A DNA stretch of 64,000 nucleotides from Gemmatimonadaceae bacterium (GTDB taxonomy: Bacteria; Latescibacterota; UBA2968; UBA8231). Within the stretch, counting starts at the first letter, position 1; each line of letters starts with the position of its first letter. Under the pieces are notes generated by a model. That model did no database searches and was not told the DNA's origin. It saw only the letters and a program-made list of their open reading frames with translations. Shown piece by piece: positions 52,230 to 60,931 of the stretch. The stretch is from NCBI GenBank assembly GCA_026706075.1, contig JAPOZM010000091.1:1-64000 (forward strand). Direction: 5' to 3'. Made by a program: the position numbers and the translations under genes.

Positions 52230-55200
52230 GCGGGCCCGGAATGGCTGATCGTCCCGGCAGCACCGACGCCTTCGACGAGCTGCCCCTCACCTCGTGGGCG
52301 GTGCGCCACGGCACCAGCGTGCTCATGCTCCTCGCCATCATCGCCCTGGCCGGCGTCGTGGCCTACCGCACCGTCCCCAAGGAAGCCTTCCCCCAGATCG
52401 AGATCCCCATGATCGCCGTGAACACCCTCTACCCGGGGGTGTCGCCGAAGGACATGGAGTCCCTGGTGACGCGGGAGCTGGAACAGGAGCTCAAGACGAT
52501 TCCCGACCTGAAGGAGCTGACCTCGACTTCCGTCGAGGGCTATTCCAGCATCGTCGCCGAGTTCAGCACCGACGTCGACCTCCACGAGGCCATGCGCCTT
52601 GTGCGGGAGAAGGTCGATCTGGCCAAGGGCGAGCTCCCGGCCGACGCCGAGGAGCCCCGGATCTACGAGTTCGACTTCGAGGAGGTGCCGATCCTGCAGG
52701 TGAACCTGTCCGGGGAGTACGGGCTGGTCCGCCTCAAGCAACTGGGCGAGGAGCTGCAGGACCGCCTGGAGCAGATCCCCTCGGTGCTGCGCGTCGACTT
52801 GCGGGGAGGCCGAGAGCGCGAGGTGCAGGTCGACGTCTCGCTGCCGCGCCTGCTCCACTACGGCCTGACCCTGAAGGACGTGGTCGAGACGGTGCGCGAC
52901 GAGAACGTCAACATCCCCGGCGGCTCGATCGACGTGGGGGAGCTCAAGTTCCTGGTCCGCGTCGACGGCGAGATCGACGACCCCGGGTCGATCGGCGACC
53001 TCGTGGTGGCCGCCCCCGGGGGACGGCCGGTCTACGTGCGCGACTTGGCCGACGTCGACTTCGGGTTCGCCGAGCGCCGGAGCTACGCCCGCCTCGACGG
53101 CCGGCCGGTGGTCACCCTCGACGTGATCAAGCGGACGGGGGAGAACATCATCGAGACGGCCGACGCCGTGCGCGCCGTCATCGCCGGCATGGAGCTGGAG
53201 TTCCCGCCCACGACGGTGGTCAAGACGACCTCCGACATGTCCCGGGACATCCGCATGATGGTCAGCAGCCTCGAGAACAACATCCTCTCCGGTCTGCTGC
53301 TGATCGTGGGGGTGCTCCTGTTCTTCCTCGGCGTGCGCACCTCGGTCTTCGTCGGCGTCGCCATCCCCACGTCGATGCTGCTCTCCTTCCTCGTCCTCGG
53401 GCTCCTCGGCGTGACCATGAACATGGTGGTCCTCTTCTCCCTGATCCTGGCCCTTGGCATGCTGGTGGACAACGCCATCGTCATTGTCGAGAACACCTAC
53501 CGCTACGTCGAGGAGGGCTGGGACCGGTCGGAGGCCGCGCGCAAGGCCACGGGCGAGGTGGCCCTGCCCGTCATCGCCTCGACGATGACGACCCTGGCCG
53601 CCTTCAGTCCGCTCCTGTTCTGGTCGGGCACCGTGGGCGAGTTCATGAGATACCTACCCATGACCCTGATCGTCACCCTCGCCAGCTCCCTCTTCGTGGC
53701 CCTCTTCATCGTCCCGGTCCTGTGCAGCCGGTGGCTGCGGCTGGAGGGAGAGCGCCCCCCCGGGCTGCCGCGCACGGGGCGCCTGGCCCTGATCGGGCTG
53801 GCCCTTCTGGCCGCCGCGGGCCTGGCGGCGGTCAACGCCCTGACCTTGGCCCTGCTGGCCGCCACCGCCGCCGCGGCCATCCTCGCTCATCGACTGGTCC
53901 TCGGCCCCCTGGCCCGCCGCTTCCAGGGGTCGGACCTGCCCTGGCTGATCGACCGCTACGAAGGGGCCCTGGGCTGGGCCCTCGGCCACCGCCTGGTCGT
54001 GGTCGCAGGGTCCGTGGCGGTGCTCGTGGCCATGGTCGCCGCCTTCGGCCGCTTCAACAGCGGCATCGTGTTCTTCCCGGAGGACATCCCGCCGAGGCAG
54101 GTCTGGGTCGACGCCCAGGCCCCGGTGGGCACCCGCGTCGAGTACCTCGACAGCATCGCCCGCGACCTGGAGCTGCAGGTCCGCGGCGTCGAGGGCTTCG
54201 AGGACGCCGAGTCCGCGGTGACCACCGTCGGCGCCGGCGGCAGCCCCCTCATCGGCGGCACCAGCGGGGCCAACGACGCCCGCGTCATGGTGAACTTCAC
54301 CGAGTACCAAGAGCGGCGGTTCGACAGCTTCGAGACCCTGGCGCGCATGCAGGAGAGGGTGGGCCGCGAGATCGCAGGCGCCGAGATCTCGGTGGACAAG
54401 CCGGTCGACGGCCCGCCCCAAGGCGCGCCGGTGAACATCGAGATCGTCGGCAAGGACCCCCGGGTGCTGAAGGACCTCTCCGACCGCGTGCTGCAGATCC
54501 TCAGAAGCTCCCCCGTGGCGCCAAAGCTCAGCGGCCTGGAGAGCGACCTGGACGAGGCCCGGCCCGAGTTGGCCGTGCACGTCGACCGCGAGAGGGCTGC
54601 CATGTACGGCCTGTCCACGGCGAAGGTGGCCGGCGTCGTGCGCACCGCCGTGCAGGGCATGGAGGCGAGCCGCTACCGCACCGGCAACGACGAGTACGAC
54701 GTGGTCGTGCGCCTCGCCGAGCCCTGGCGGCGTGACATCGAGTCGCTGCGGGACCTGGTGGTGGAGAACGGTCCGGGCGAGCCGATCCCCCTGGTCTCGG
54801 TCGCCAGCTGGACGGTGGGAGAGGGGCTCGGCTCGATCCGCCGCAAGGACATGGACCGCATGGCCACGATCAGCTCGGACGTGCGCGCCGGCCTCAACAA
54901 GAACGCCGTCTTCTTCGAGGTGCAGGAGACCCTCGCCCCCTTCGTCGACAGCGAGCTGCCCCCGGGCTACACCGTGCGCTACACCGGCCAGCAGGAGGAA
55001 CAAGGCGAGGCCATGGAGTTCCTGGCCACGGCCTTCCTGGCCGCCCTCGGCCTGATCGCCTTCATCCTCGTGACCCAGTTCAACTCGGTGATCAAGCCCG
55101 TCATCATCCTCACGTCGGTGATCATGTCCACCGCCGGCGTCCTCCTCGGGCTCATGGTCTTCCGCATGCCCTTCGGGATCATCATGACCGGCGTCGGCGT

Positions 55201-55654
55201 CATCTCCCTCGCCGGGATCGTGGTCAACAACGCCATCGTCCTCGTCCACTACATCGACGTGCTGCGCCGCCGGGACGGCCTCGAGCGCCAGGCCGCACTC
55301 ATCCGCGCCGGCCGCACCCGCCTTCGCCCCGTGATCCTCACGGCGGTCACCACCGCCCTCGGCCTGGTGCCGCTGGCGATCGGCCTCAACTTCGACTTCT
55401 TCGGCCTCTTCGGCAGCCTCGACCCCGACCTCTACTGGGGCGGTGAGCAGGCCGCCTGGTGGGGCCCCATGGCGATCGCCGTCATCGTCGGCATCCTCTT
55501 CGCCACCTTCCTGACCTTGGTCCTCGTGCCGGTGATGTACTCCCTGACCGACGACATGGGCCGGTTCCTGAGCCGACACTTCTCGGCGGGCGGAGGACAG
55601 GCGGGGACGCCGGGGGAAGGCGTCCCGGCTCCAAGTGGAGGACCAAGCTCTTGA
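52226..55654 (+). CDS. RND efflux pump, inner-membrane transporter
   Basis: 1142-residue proton-driven pump of the AcrB/HAE1-like class. Start GTG overlapping the adaptor stop; an ATG five codons later is an alternative. Twelve core helices with large periplasmic loops are visible. The proton-relay helix has ALGMLVDNAIVIVENTYR, with Asp then Asn where AcrB has two Asp. Residues about 510-560 hold an extra hydrophobic pair (LALIGLALLAAAGLAAV, LTLALLAATAAAAILA) between core helices 6 and 7, which lengthens it beyond the usual 1030-1050. Its 3' end is echoed in a decayed copy at 58261-58482. Confidence 0.93.
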   Translation: MSGPGMADRPGSTDAFDELPLTSWAVRHGTSVLMLLAIIALAGVVAYRTVPKEAFPQIEIPMIAVNTLYPGVSPKDMESLVTRELEQELKTIPDLKELTSTSVEGYSSIVAEFSTDVDLHEAMRLVREKVDLAKGELPADAEEPRIYEFDFEEVPILQVNLSGEYGLVRLKQLGEELQDRLEQIPSVLRVDLRGGREREVQVDVSLPRLLHYGLTLKDVVETVRDENVNIPGGSIDVGELKFLVRVDGEIDDPGSIGDLVVAAPGGRPVYVRDLADVDFGFAERRSYARLDGRPVVTLDVIKRTGENIIETADAVRAVIAGMELEFPPTTVVKTTSDMSRDIRMMVSSLENNILSGLLLIVGVLLFFLGVRTSVFVGVAIPTSMLLSFLVLGLLGVTMNMVVLFSLILALGMLVDNAIVIVENTYRYVEEGWDRSEAARKATGEVALPVIASTMTTLAAFSPLLFWSGTVGEFMRYLPMTLIVTLASSLFVALFIVPVLCSRWLRLEGERPPGLPRTGRLALIGLALLAAAGLAAVNALTLALLAATAAAAILAHRLVLGPLARRFQGSDLPWLIDRYEGALGWALGHRLVVVAGSVAVLVAMVAAFGRFNSGIVFFPEDIPPRQVWVDAQAPVGTRVEYLDSIARDLELQVRGVEGFEDAESAVTTVGAGGSPLIGGTSGANDARVMVNFTEYQERRFDSFETLARMQERVGREIAGAEISVDKPVDGPPQGAPVNIEIVGKDPRVLKDLSDRVLQILRSSPVAPKLSGLESDLDEARPELAVHVDRERAAMYGLSTAKVAGVVRTAVQGMEASRYRTGNDEYDVVVRLAEPWRRDIESLRDLVVENGPGEPIPLVSVASWTVGEGLGSIRRKDMDRMATISSDVRAGLNKNAVFFEVQETLAPFVDSELPPGYTVRYTGQQEEQGEAMEFLATAFLAALGLIAFILVTQFNSVIKPVIILTSVIMSTAGVLLGLMVFRMPFGIIMTGVGVISLAGIVVNNAIVLVHYIDVLRRRDGLERQAALIRAGRTRLRPVILTAVTTALGLVPLAIGLNFDFFGLFGSLDPDLYWGGEQAAWWGPMAIAVIVGILFATFLTLVLVPVMYSLTDDMGRFLSRHFSAGGGQAGTPGEGVPAPSGGPSS

Positions 55655-56679
55655 GACCATCACGCCTCGGCTTAGCCGTTGCGTTAGTCCTGGCGGCGAC
55701 CTTGGCGGAGGCGGGGACCGCCAGCAAGCTCCTTTTTTCCGGATGCGGGGGTCTGTGCCTCTTGGACCCCGACAACGTCGACGCGGGGCCGGCTCCCTTC
55801 CTGTCTCCAGACCATATCGACCAGTTTGCCCGGGATTTTGCGGGGTGGTGTTTTCAGCATGCATGGTCGCCTGACGGCGATAGAATCGTGTTCGTAACTG
55901 CTACGGGCTTGCCGCCGAACAGCGATATATGGAGTGTCCGTTCAGACGGCGCCGACCTGCGGCAGCTTGTGCGACAGAGGCGCCAGTGTGAGGTTGATGG
56001 CTCCTGGCGTACCGAGGATGAGAGATACGATCTGTGCCTGCCCAGCTTCTACTATGGCATCTCCTGGTCTCCCGACGGATCCGAGATTGTCTTCCTGGAT
56101 TACAAGACTATCTCCTTCCTCAAGCCAGAGGACGAGATCCAGGAAGAACCATCGGACTATGTGGATGTCTTCATGTTTGCGGGGCGCACAGGAGAGCTGC
56201 AGGAGTCCGCTCATTCTGTCGATTGGGCTCCCAATGGCCGCATCTATTACTGTAGTGGCGATTGGGACGGTCGGGAGATCTGGTCTGTTTCCCGGGACGG
56301 AACAGATTCTCAGTTCGTACACCAGGGATGCTCTCCTGAGGTATCTCCAGATGGGACGATGATATCCTTCCTTAGCGCCGATGGGCTGGAAACCACTGGC
56401 GTGTTCGTTGTGGACATCGACGGCTCCAATCCGAGATTTGTTGCGAAGGGTGTACGTTCCTCCTGGTCTCCTGATTCCAAACGCCTTGCCGTTATTGAGG
56501 CCACGGGGAGACGGACTGGACTAATCAAGCTCATCAATGCAGATGGAACCAACCCGGTTGTTGTGCATGAGTTTGCGGGAGACGTTGTGAATGATGTAGA
56601 CTGGTCTCCTTGGCTGGACGCTCCCACCAGAGTATCCCCGGTCTCCTGGGGCCATCTGAAACAGGAGCTGGATCCATGA
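55651..56679 (+). CDS. Exported PD40/WD40-like beta-propeller protein, copy 1
   Basis: 342 residues. Start TTG overlaps the RND stop (TTGA) and has GGAGGA eight bases upstream. A signal peptide (LGLAVALVLAATLAEAG) precedes a TolB-like propeller with repeated SPDG units (HAWSPDGDRIVFV, ISWSPDGSEIVFL, PEVSPDGTMISFL, SSWSPDSKRLAVI). Base composition is distinctly lower in GC than in the RND gene, so it may have been acquired. It is nearly identical to the gene at 57177. Coupled to the pump operon by position; function unknown. Confidence 0.85.
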   Translation: MRPSRLGLAVALVLAATLAEAGTASKLLFSGCGGLCLLDPDNVDAGPAPFLSPDHIDQFARDFAGWCFQHAWSPDGDRIVFVTATGLPPNSDIWSVRSDGADLRQLVRQRRQCEVDGSWRTEDERYDLCLPSFYYGISWSPDGSEIVFLDYKTISFLKPEDEIQEEPSDYVDVFMFAGRTGELQESAHSVDWAPNGRIYYCSGDWDGREIWSVSRDGTDSQFVHQGCSPEVSPDGTMISFLSADGLETTGVFVVDIDGSNPRFVAKGVRSSWSPDSKRLAVIEATGRRTGLIKLINADGTNPVVVHEFAGDVVNDVDWSPWLDAPTRVSPVSWGHLKQELDP

Positions 56680-56763
56680 CACCTGTACCATCCCAACCTC
56701 AACGGTCCGCGTAAGCCAGACCCTGCTCCAGATTGTGGTCCAGCTCGCAGACGAGTCGAGCCC

Positions 56764-57213
56764 TTGAGATCCCTGTATTTCGACTACAACGCTCACGCCG
56801 AAAAGCCGTATTCGCTCAATATCCAGCACCCAATTTATCTGGAGGAATTCGGCAGAGGATGTGACGTTATCATGTGCGATCCCTGGGTGAAGACCGCAAG
56901 TGATCCGCAACACAAGCTGTCCGATGCCGTAGCCGAATTGAACTACGCAGCAGTAAACGGAAGGAAGACAATTGCTCTATTGTACTGGTGGTTTGTTACC
57001 TTGGAGGATCCCCAGCCCAATACTGCCGCCAACTTTGCGGAGTCCTTTGATCTCATAAAGGACGACGTTGACGGTATTGGCGGCTGGAACTTCTCTGGAT
57101 CGTATGTGGACGAAGAAGGACGACGCGAAGAACGACGCCTGGATACGTATACGGCTGATCCAGTGGTGCCGAAACTGTGGACGGAAATAGGAACCAAAAA
57201 CGACTCGGTCTAG
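56764..57213 (+). pseudogene. Truncated gene fragment, hydrolase-like C-terminus
   Basis: A 149-residue open frame starting at TTG, in the same frame as copy 1 beyond its stop, and running 37 bases into copy 2. The sequence (PYSLNIQHPIYLEEFGRGCDVIMCDPW, KTIALLYWWFVTLEDPQPNTAANFAESFDLIKDDVDGIGGWNFSG) reads like the C-terminal half of a (beta/alpha)8-barrel hydrolase. No N-terminal half is present and no ribosome-binding site is visible. GC is low. It looks like the 3' end of a gene cut off at its left by the propeller duplication. Family not identified. Confidence 0.55.
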
Positions 57214-58226
57214 CCGTTGCGTTAGTCCTGGCAGCGACCTCGGCGGAGGCGGGGACCGCCAGCAAGCTCCTGTTTTCCGGATGCGGGGGTCTGTGCCTCT
57301 TGGACCCCGACAACGTCGAAGCGGGGCCGGCTCCCTTCCTGTCTCCAGACCACATCGACCAGTTTGCTCGGGATTTCGCGGGGTGCTTTCAGCATGCATG
57401 GTCGCCTGACGGCGATAGAGTCGTGTTCGTAACTGCTACTGGGTTGCCACCGAACAGCGATATATGGAGTGTCCGTTCAGACGGTACCGACCTGCGGCAG
57501 CTTGTGCGACAGAGACGCAAGTGTGAGGTTTCTGGCTCCTGGCGGACCGAGGATGAGAGATACGATCTGTGCCTGCCGAGTTTTGAGTATGGGATTTCCT
57601 GGTCTCCCGATGGATCCGAGATTGTATTCTTGGACTATGTGACTGTCTCCTTCCTCAAGCCAGAGGACGAGATCCAGGAAGAGCCATCGGACTATGTGGA
57701 TGTCTTCATGTTTGCAAGGCACACGGGAACACTGCAAGAGTCCGCTCATTCTGTCGATTGGGCTCCCAATGGCCGCATTTACTTTTGTAGTGGCGCTTGG
57801 GACAATCTGGAGATATGGTCTGCTTCCCGGGACGGAACGGATTCTCAGTTTGTACGCAAGGGGTGCTATCCTGAGGTGTCTCCGGATGGGACCATGATAT
57901 CCTTCCGTAGCCCTGATGGGCCTGAGGTCAGCAGCTTGTTCGTTATGGACATAGACGGCTCCAATCCGAGATATGTCTCGAAGGGTGTACTTTCCTCCTG
58001 GTCTCCTGATTCCAAACGCCTTGCCGTTATTGAGTACATGGGGGAAGGTATTGGCGGAAGTGGACTGATCAAGCTCATCAATGCAGATGGAACCAACCCG
58101 GTTGTTGTGCATGAGTTTGCGAGAGAAGACTTTGTGGATGATGTAGACTGGTCTCCCTGGCTGGACACCCCCTCCAGAGTATCCCCGGTCTCCTGGGGCC
58201 ACCTGAAACAGGATCTTGATCCATGA
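57177..58226 (+). CDS. Exported PD40/WD40-like beta-propeller protein, copy 2
   Basis: 349 residues from a GTG at 57177. The mature part matches copy 1 with scattered substitutions (QHAWSPDGDRVVFV, VSPDGTMISFRSPDG, SSWSPDSKRLAVIEYMGEG). The duplication begins after copy 1's start codon, so copy 2 lacks that TTG and its GGAGGA; the GTG is borrowed from the preceding fragment and has no clear ribosome-binding site. Expression is therefore doubtful. Still, the frame is intact for the full length, suggesting a recent event or selection. Confidence 0.7.
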   Translation: MDGNRNQKRLGLAVALVLAATSAEAGTASKLLFSGCGGLCLLDPDNVEAGPAPFLSPDHIDQFARDFAGCFQHAWSPDGDRVVFVTATGLPPNSDIWSVRSDGTDLRQLVRQRRKCEVSGSWRTEDERYDLCLPSFEYGISWSPDGSEIVFLDYVTVSFLKPEDEIQEEPSDYVDVFMFARHTGTLQESAHSVDWAPNGRIYFCSGAWDNLEIWSASRDGTDSQFVRKGCYPEVSPDGTMISFRSPDGPEVSSLFVMDIDGSNPRYVSKGVLSSWSPDSKRLAVIEYMGEGIGGSGLIKLINADGTNPVVVHEFAREDFVDDVDWSPWLDTPSRVSPVSWGHLKQDLDP

Positions 58227-58260
58227 CATCCAGACTGCCACGGGCCACGGTAGCGGCCAT

Positions 58261-58482
58261 CAGTTGAAGCGCTGGCCCCGTGGCGCCGAAGCTCAGCGTC
58301 GCCGATCGTCGGCATCCTCTTCCACTTTCCTGACGCTGATCCTCGTGGCGGAGATGTACTCGCTGACCGGGGGGACGACATCAGGCGGGTGGTGCTTTCG
58401 GCCCTTTGGCTGACGGCGACATTCTCCGGTTGCCCACGAGATACCCGGGGACGGTGTCCCTGCCCCGGCTGAACCTCCACAT
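58261..58482 (+). pseudogene. Decayed remnant of an RND pump 3' end
   Basis: Two blocks match the intact pump gene. CCCCGTGGCGCCGAAGCTC (near 58276) matches its base 54512 region. The stretch from 58303 (ATCGTCGGCATCCTCTTC, then TTCCTGAC, CTCGTG, GATGTACTC, CTGACCG) matches 55488 onward. Later bases up to about 58482 still follow the pump's last codons loosely. About 950 bases of the pump between the two blocks are missing, and the frame is broken. Confidence 0.75.
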
Positions 58483-58545
58483 CCTCATCGGCCACGGATC
58501 TGACCGATCCGGCCCCGGAAGGGCCCGCGCCAGGGCACGCGCGCC

Positions 58546-58761
58546 TCATCGCTGAGGCGCTCGAGGCGGACCGGAAGGCGGTGCCTCAGATCCACCCCCC
58601 CAGTCGTGATCGCGGGACAACTCGTCGTCCGTTCCCAGACTGTCGGACCCGCCTCCCACGACGCCGGCGCTCAGCCGCTCCAGAACCCCGGGGAACTCCG
58701 ACTCGAGGACGGGCACGTATACCTCGCGGAAGACCCGCTCGCATAGTTCCTGGCAGTTCAT
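58546..58761 (-). pseudogene. Truncated DUF4037-type nucleotidyltransferase gene
   Basis: 71 codons from an ATG. The sequence FREVYVPVLESEFPGVLERLSAGVVGGGSDSLGTDDELSRDHDWGG is the start of DUF4037-type nucleotidyltransferase-fold proteins, whose hallmark is G-S-x-x-x-G-x-D-D-E-x-S-R-D-H-D-W-G. These proteins normally run to about 300 or more residues. Here the similarity stops right after DHDWGG and the frame ends at 58546. A remnant, not a working gene. Confidence 0.7.
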
Positions 58762-58816
58762 TCAAAGTGTGGCTCGAGGCTCGCAGCCCCGACGATCTCC
58801 GGGGTGAAACGGTCCT

Positions 58817-58922
58817 GAAATGAGACGGAAACGAGAAACATGTCTGGCCGGCATATTGACGTGGAAAAACAATGACTTAGGCTTGATTCTCCCCGAAACG
58901 GGACGGAAATGAGCCGCAAATG
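58817..58922 (+). repeat. Pair of similar short direct repeats upstream of the Fic gene
   Basis: 58817-58842 and 58895-58922 both read roughly GAAAyGrGACGGAAAyGAG followed by CAwATG, about 78 bases apart; the second runs into the Fic start codon. A weak promoter-like TTGACG (58856-58861) followed by TAGGCT lies between. No known element recognised. Confidence 0.4.
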
Positions 58923-60168
58923 GAACCCCCGGACATCAGCCGCTACACGATACCGCAGCAGTGGATCCGCTACGACCCCGCGGCCATTTTCGAGTCGCTG
59001 GTTCAGGCCAAGGCCGCCGCCGGAGTCCTGAACCAAATGCCGTATCTGCCCCGGTGGATCGAGCAGGTCCACGAGGAGCAGCTGCGGCTGGAGGCCGCCG
59101 GCACCTCGCGCATCGAAGGCGCCGAGTTCACGCAGAGGGAGCAGGAGGAGGCCCTCGCTCCCGACCCCCCCGCACACACCGGACTGACCCACTCCCAGCG
59201 GCAATTGAGGGCCGCCGACGCCACCTACCGCTGGATGCGCTCACAGCCGGCCGACCGATGGGTGACCACCGACTTCATCCTGGAGACCCACCGGCGCATC
59301 GTGACCGGCTGCGACGACGATCACTGCGAGCCCGGTGCACTGCGCCCCCAGGGCTGGAACGTCACCTTCGGAACGCCGCCCTGCCGGGGGGCTGCAGGCG
59401 GCAACGAGTGCCGCACCGCCTTCGATTCTCTCTGTGCCGGCCATCGGTGGGGAGTTCCTGCAACACGACCGGATCATCCAGGCCATCGCCATCCACTACC
59501 ACATGGGATCGATGCACCCCTTCGGCGACGGCAACGGCCGCACCGCCCGCGCACTGGAGGCGTTCATGCTGCGGCAGGCCGGGGTCAACGAGATGGTGAT
59601 GATCAGCCTCTCCAACTACTACTACGAGCACAAGGAGGAGTACCTGGCGGCGCTCTTCGCCTCCCGGAGCGGGGGACACGACCTGACTCCCTTCCTCCGA
59701 TTCGCTCTCGGGGCGGTCGCCGAGCGGTGCAACGCGGTCTTGGCGGAGATAGCCGTCAACCATCAACGCACCCTCTTCCGGGAATTCGCCAGGTCCTTGT
59801 TCGGGCAGCTCCGCAGTCCCCGACGCCGGGTGCTGGCGGGGCGCCAACTGAGAGTCCTGGAGGTCCTGCTGGACGTTGGTTCCATCGGCGTGGCTGAACT
59901 GGCGAACAGGGTCTGGGGCGACTACGACGGCCTCAAGTTTCCGGACCGGGCGTTTGCGCGGGATCTGGTCGGGCTGCTCGAACTGTCCGCGATCACGTTT
60001 GACGACGACCGGGTCGCCGTCAACCTGGACTGGCCGAGGCAGTCTTTGGAGTCGGAACTGCTGGAACGGCTGGAGAGCATGCCCGCTGCCGCATCGGCCA
60101 GGAACCCGGCCATGGCGAAGTTGTCCCGGCTGCTGGGCCGGGACCGTGGCCGCGGCATTCCCGGGTGA
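58920..60168 (+). pseudogene. Fic family AMP transferase gene, frameshifted
   Basis: Fic enzymes move AMP from ATP to target proteins. The first part (58920 to about 59440) gives MEPPDISRYTIPQQWIRYDP..., an N-terminal inhibitory motif of the S/T-x-x-x-E-G type (TSRIEG), and the ETHRRIV and WNVTFGTPP stretches. The second part, one base out of frame, gives GGEFLQHDRIIQAIAIHYHMGSMHPFGDGNGRTAR, with the complete active motif HPFxDGNGR at 59515-59541, then a winged helix and C-terminus. The shift lies near 59425-59450, next to a CTCTCT run. All catalytic residues are present in the two frames. A sequencing error, a recent mutation and phase variation are all possible. Confidence 0.85.
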
Positions 60169-60177
60169 TCGCCGGGC

Positions 60178-60921
60178 CTACCCCCCCGCCAGCGCCTTCA
60201 GCGCCGCCACCGCCCGTTCGTGGACGAACCCTCCGTAGACATCCGCCACCGGCAAGGCCACCGCCTTCTCCAGCAGTTCCCTCGCCCGTTCCCTGCCCTT
60301 CTTGCCGGCGAGCTTCGGCAGCCTGAGCGCATAGTCCAGCAGCACCACCTTCGACTCCGGCGCCAGCTCCAGGGCGCGCTCGAAGCGGGCGGCCGCCTCC
60401 TTTTTCGTCGCCCCGTACATGACCCGGGCCATCATGCGCCCGGCGCGGCTGACGATGTCGGCGTTCCAGCCGCCGAGGGCCAGGTGGGCCAGGGCGTGGT
60501 CGGGATCGCGGGCGAGAGTCGCTTCGAACATCTTGCGGGTCCTGCCCCCGAGGCCCTTCCGCAGCGCCGTCATGGTGCCGATGCTCTGCGCGTAGCGGCC
60601 GAGGGCGTGGCCCGACTGGAAGTACCCCTCCGGGTTGGCCGTATCGGCGCGCACCGCCTCCTCGCCCAGCTGCAGGGCGCGCTCGAACAACCCCTTCTTC
60701 TCCTCTTCGGGAGCTGAGTAGTGCCCGTACACGGCGAGCGATCGCGCCGCCAGGGCATAGCCTTCCGAGGTCCCGGCCGCCTCGGCGATGCCGGCGGCAG
60801 CGACGAAGCGGCCTTCCGAGAAAGCGGTCGTCGCCTCAGCGAGCGACTCCGCGTCAGCGCCGGTCACGGCGAGCACGAGGCCCGCAACCGCTGCGAGCCG
60901 GGCAAATCGGGAATGGTCCAT
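60178..60921 (-). CDS. Exported TPR-repeat protein
   Basis: 247 residues. The second of two adjacent ATGs (60919-60921) is used because AGGAGG is then six bases upstream. A signal peptide (FARLAAVAGLVLAVTGADA) precedes helical pairs typical of tetratricopeptide repeats (AATTAFSEG-type, GLFERALQLGEEAVRADTANPEGYFQSGHALG, ARFERALELAPESKVVLLDYALRL). It closely follows the APH-fold gene (60932). Periplasmic scaffold function is likely; partner unknown. Confidence 0.85.
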   Translation of the reverse strand: MDHSRFARLAAVAGLVLAVTGADAESLAEATTAFSEGRFVAAAGIAEAAGTSEGYALAARSLAVYGHYSAPEEEKKGLFERALQLGEEAVRADTANPEGYFQSGHALGRYAQSIGTMTALRKGLGGRTRKMFEATLARDPDHALAHLALGGWNADIVSRAGRMMARVMYGATKKEAAARFERALELAPESKVVLLDYALRLPKLAGKKGRERARELLEKAVALPVADVYGGFVHERAVAALKALAGG

Positions 60922-60931
60922 CATCAGCCTC

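Larger units (their letters stand above)
55664..58228 (+). repeat. Direct duplication: two about 1-kb copies of the propeller gene
   Basis: 55664-56680 and 57201-58228 are direct repeats. Their first 200 bases differ at only about ten positions and later parts diverge further. Similarity starts at CTCGG...TAGCCGTTGCG, just after the start region of copy 1, and ends at the stop codons. About 520 bases of unrelated sequence lie between the copies. Confidence 0.9.

Noticed and set aside
55651..58920. Insertion sequence or prophage in the low-GC tract
   Set aside because: No transposase, integrase, terminal inverted repeats or phage genes were seen; the signs are those of duplication and decay.
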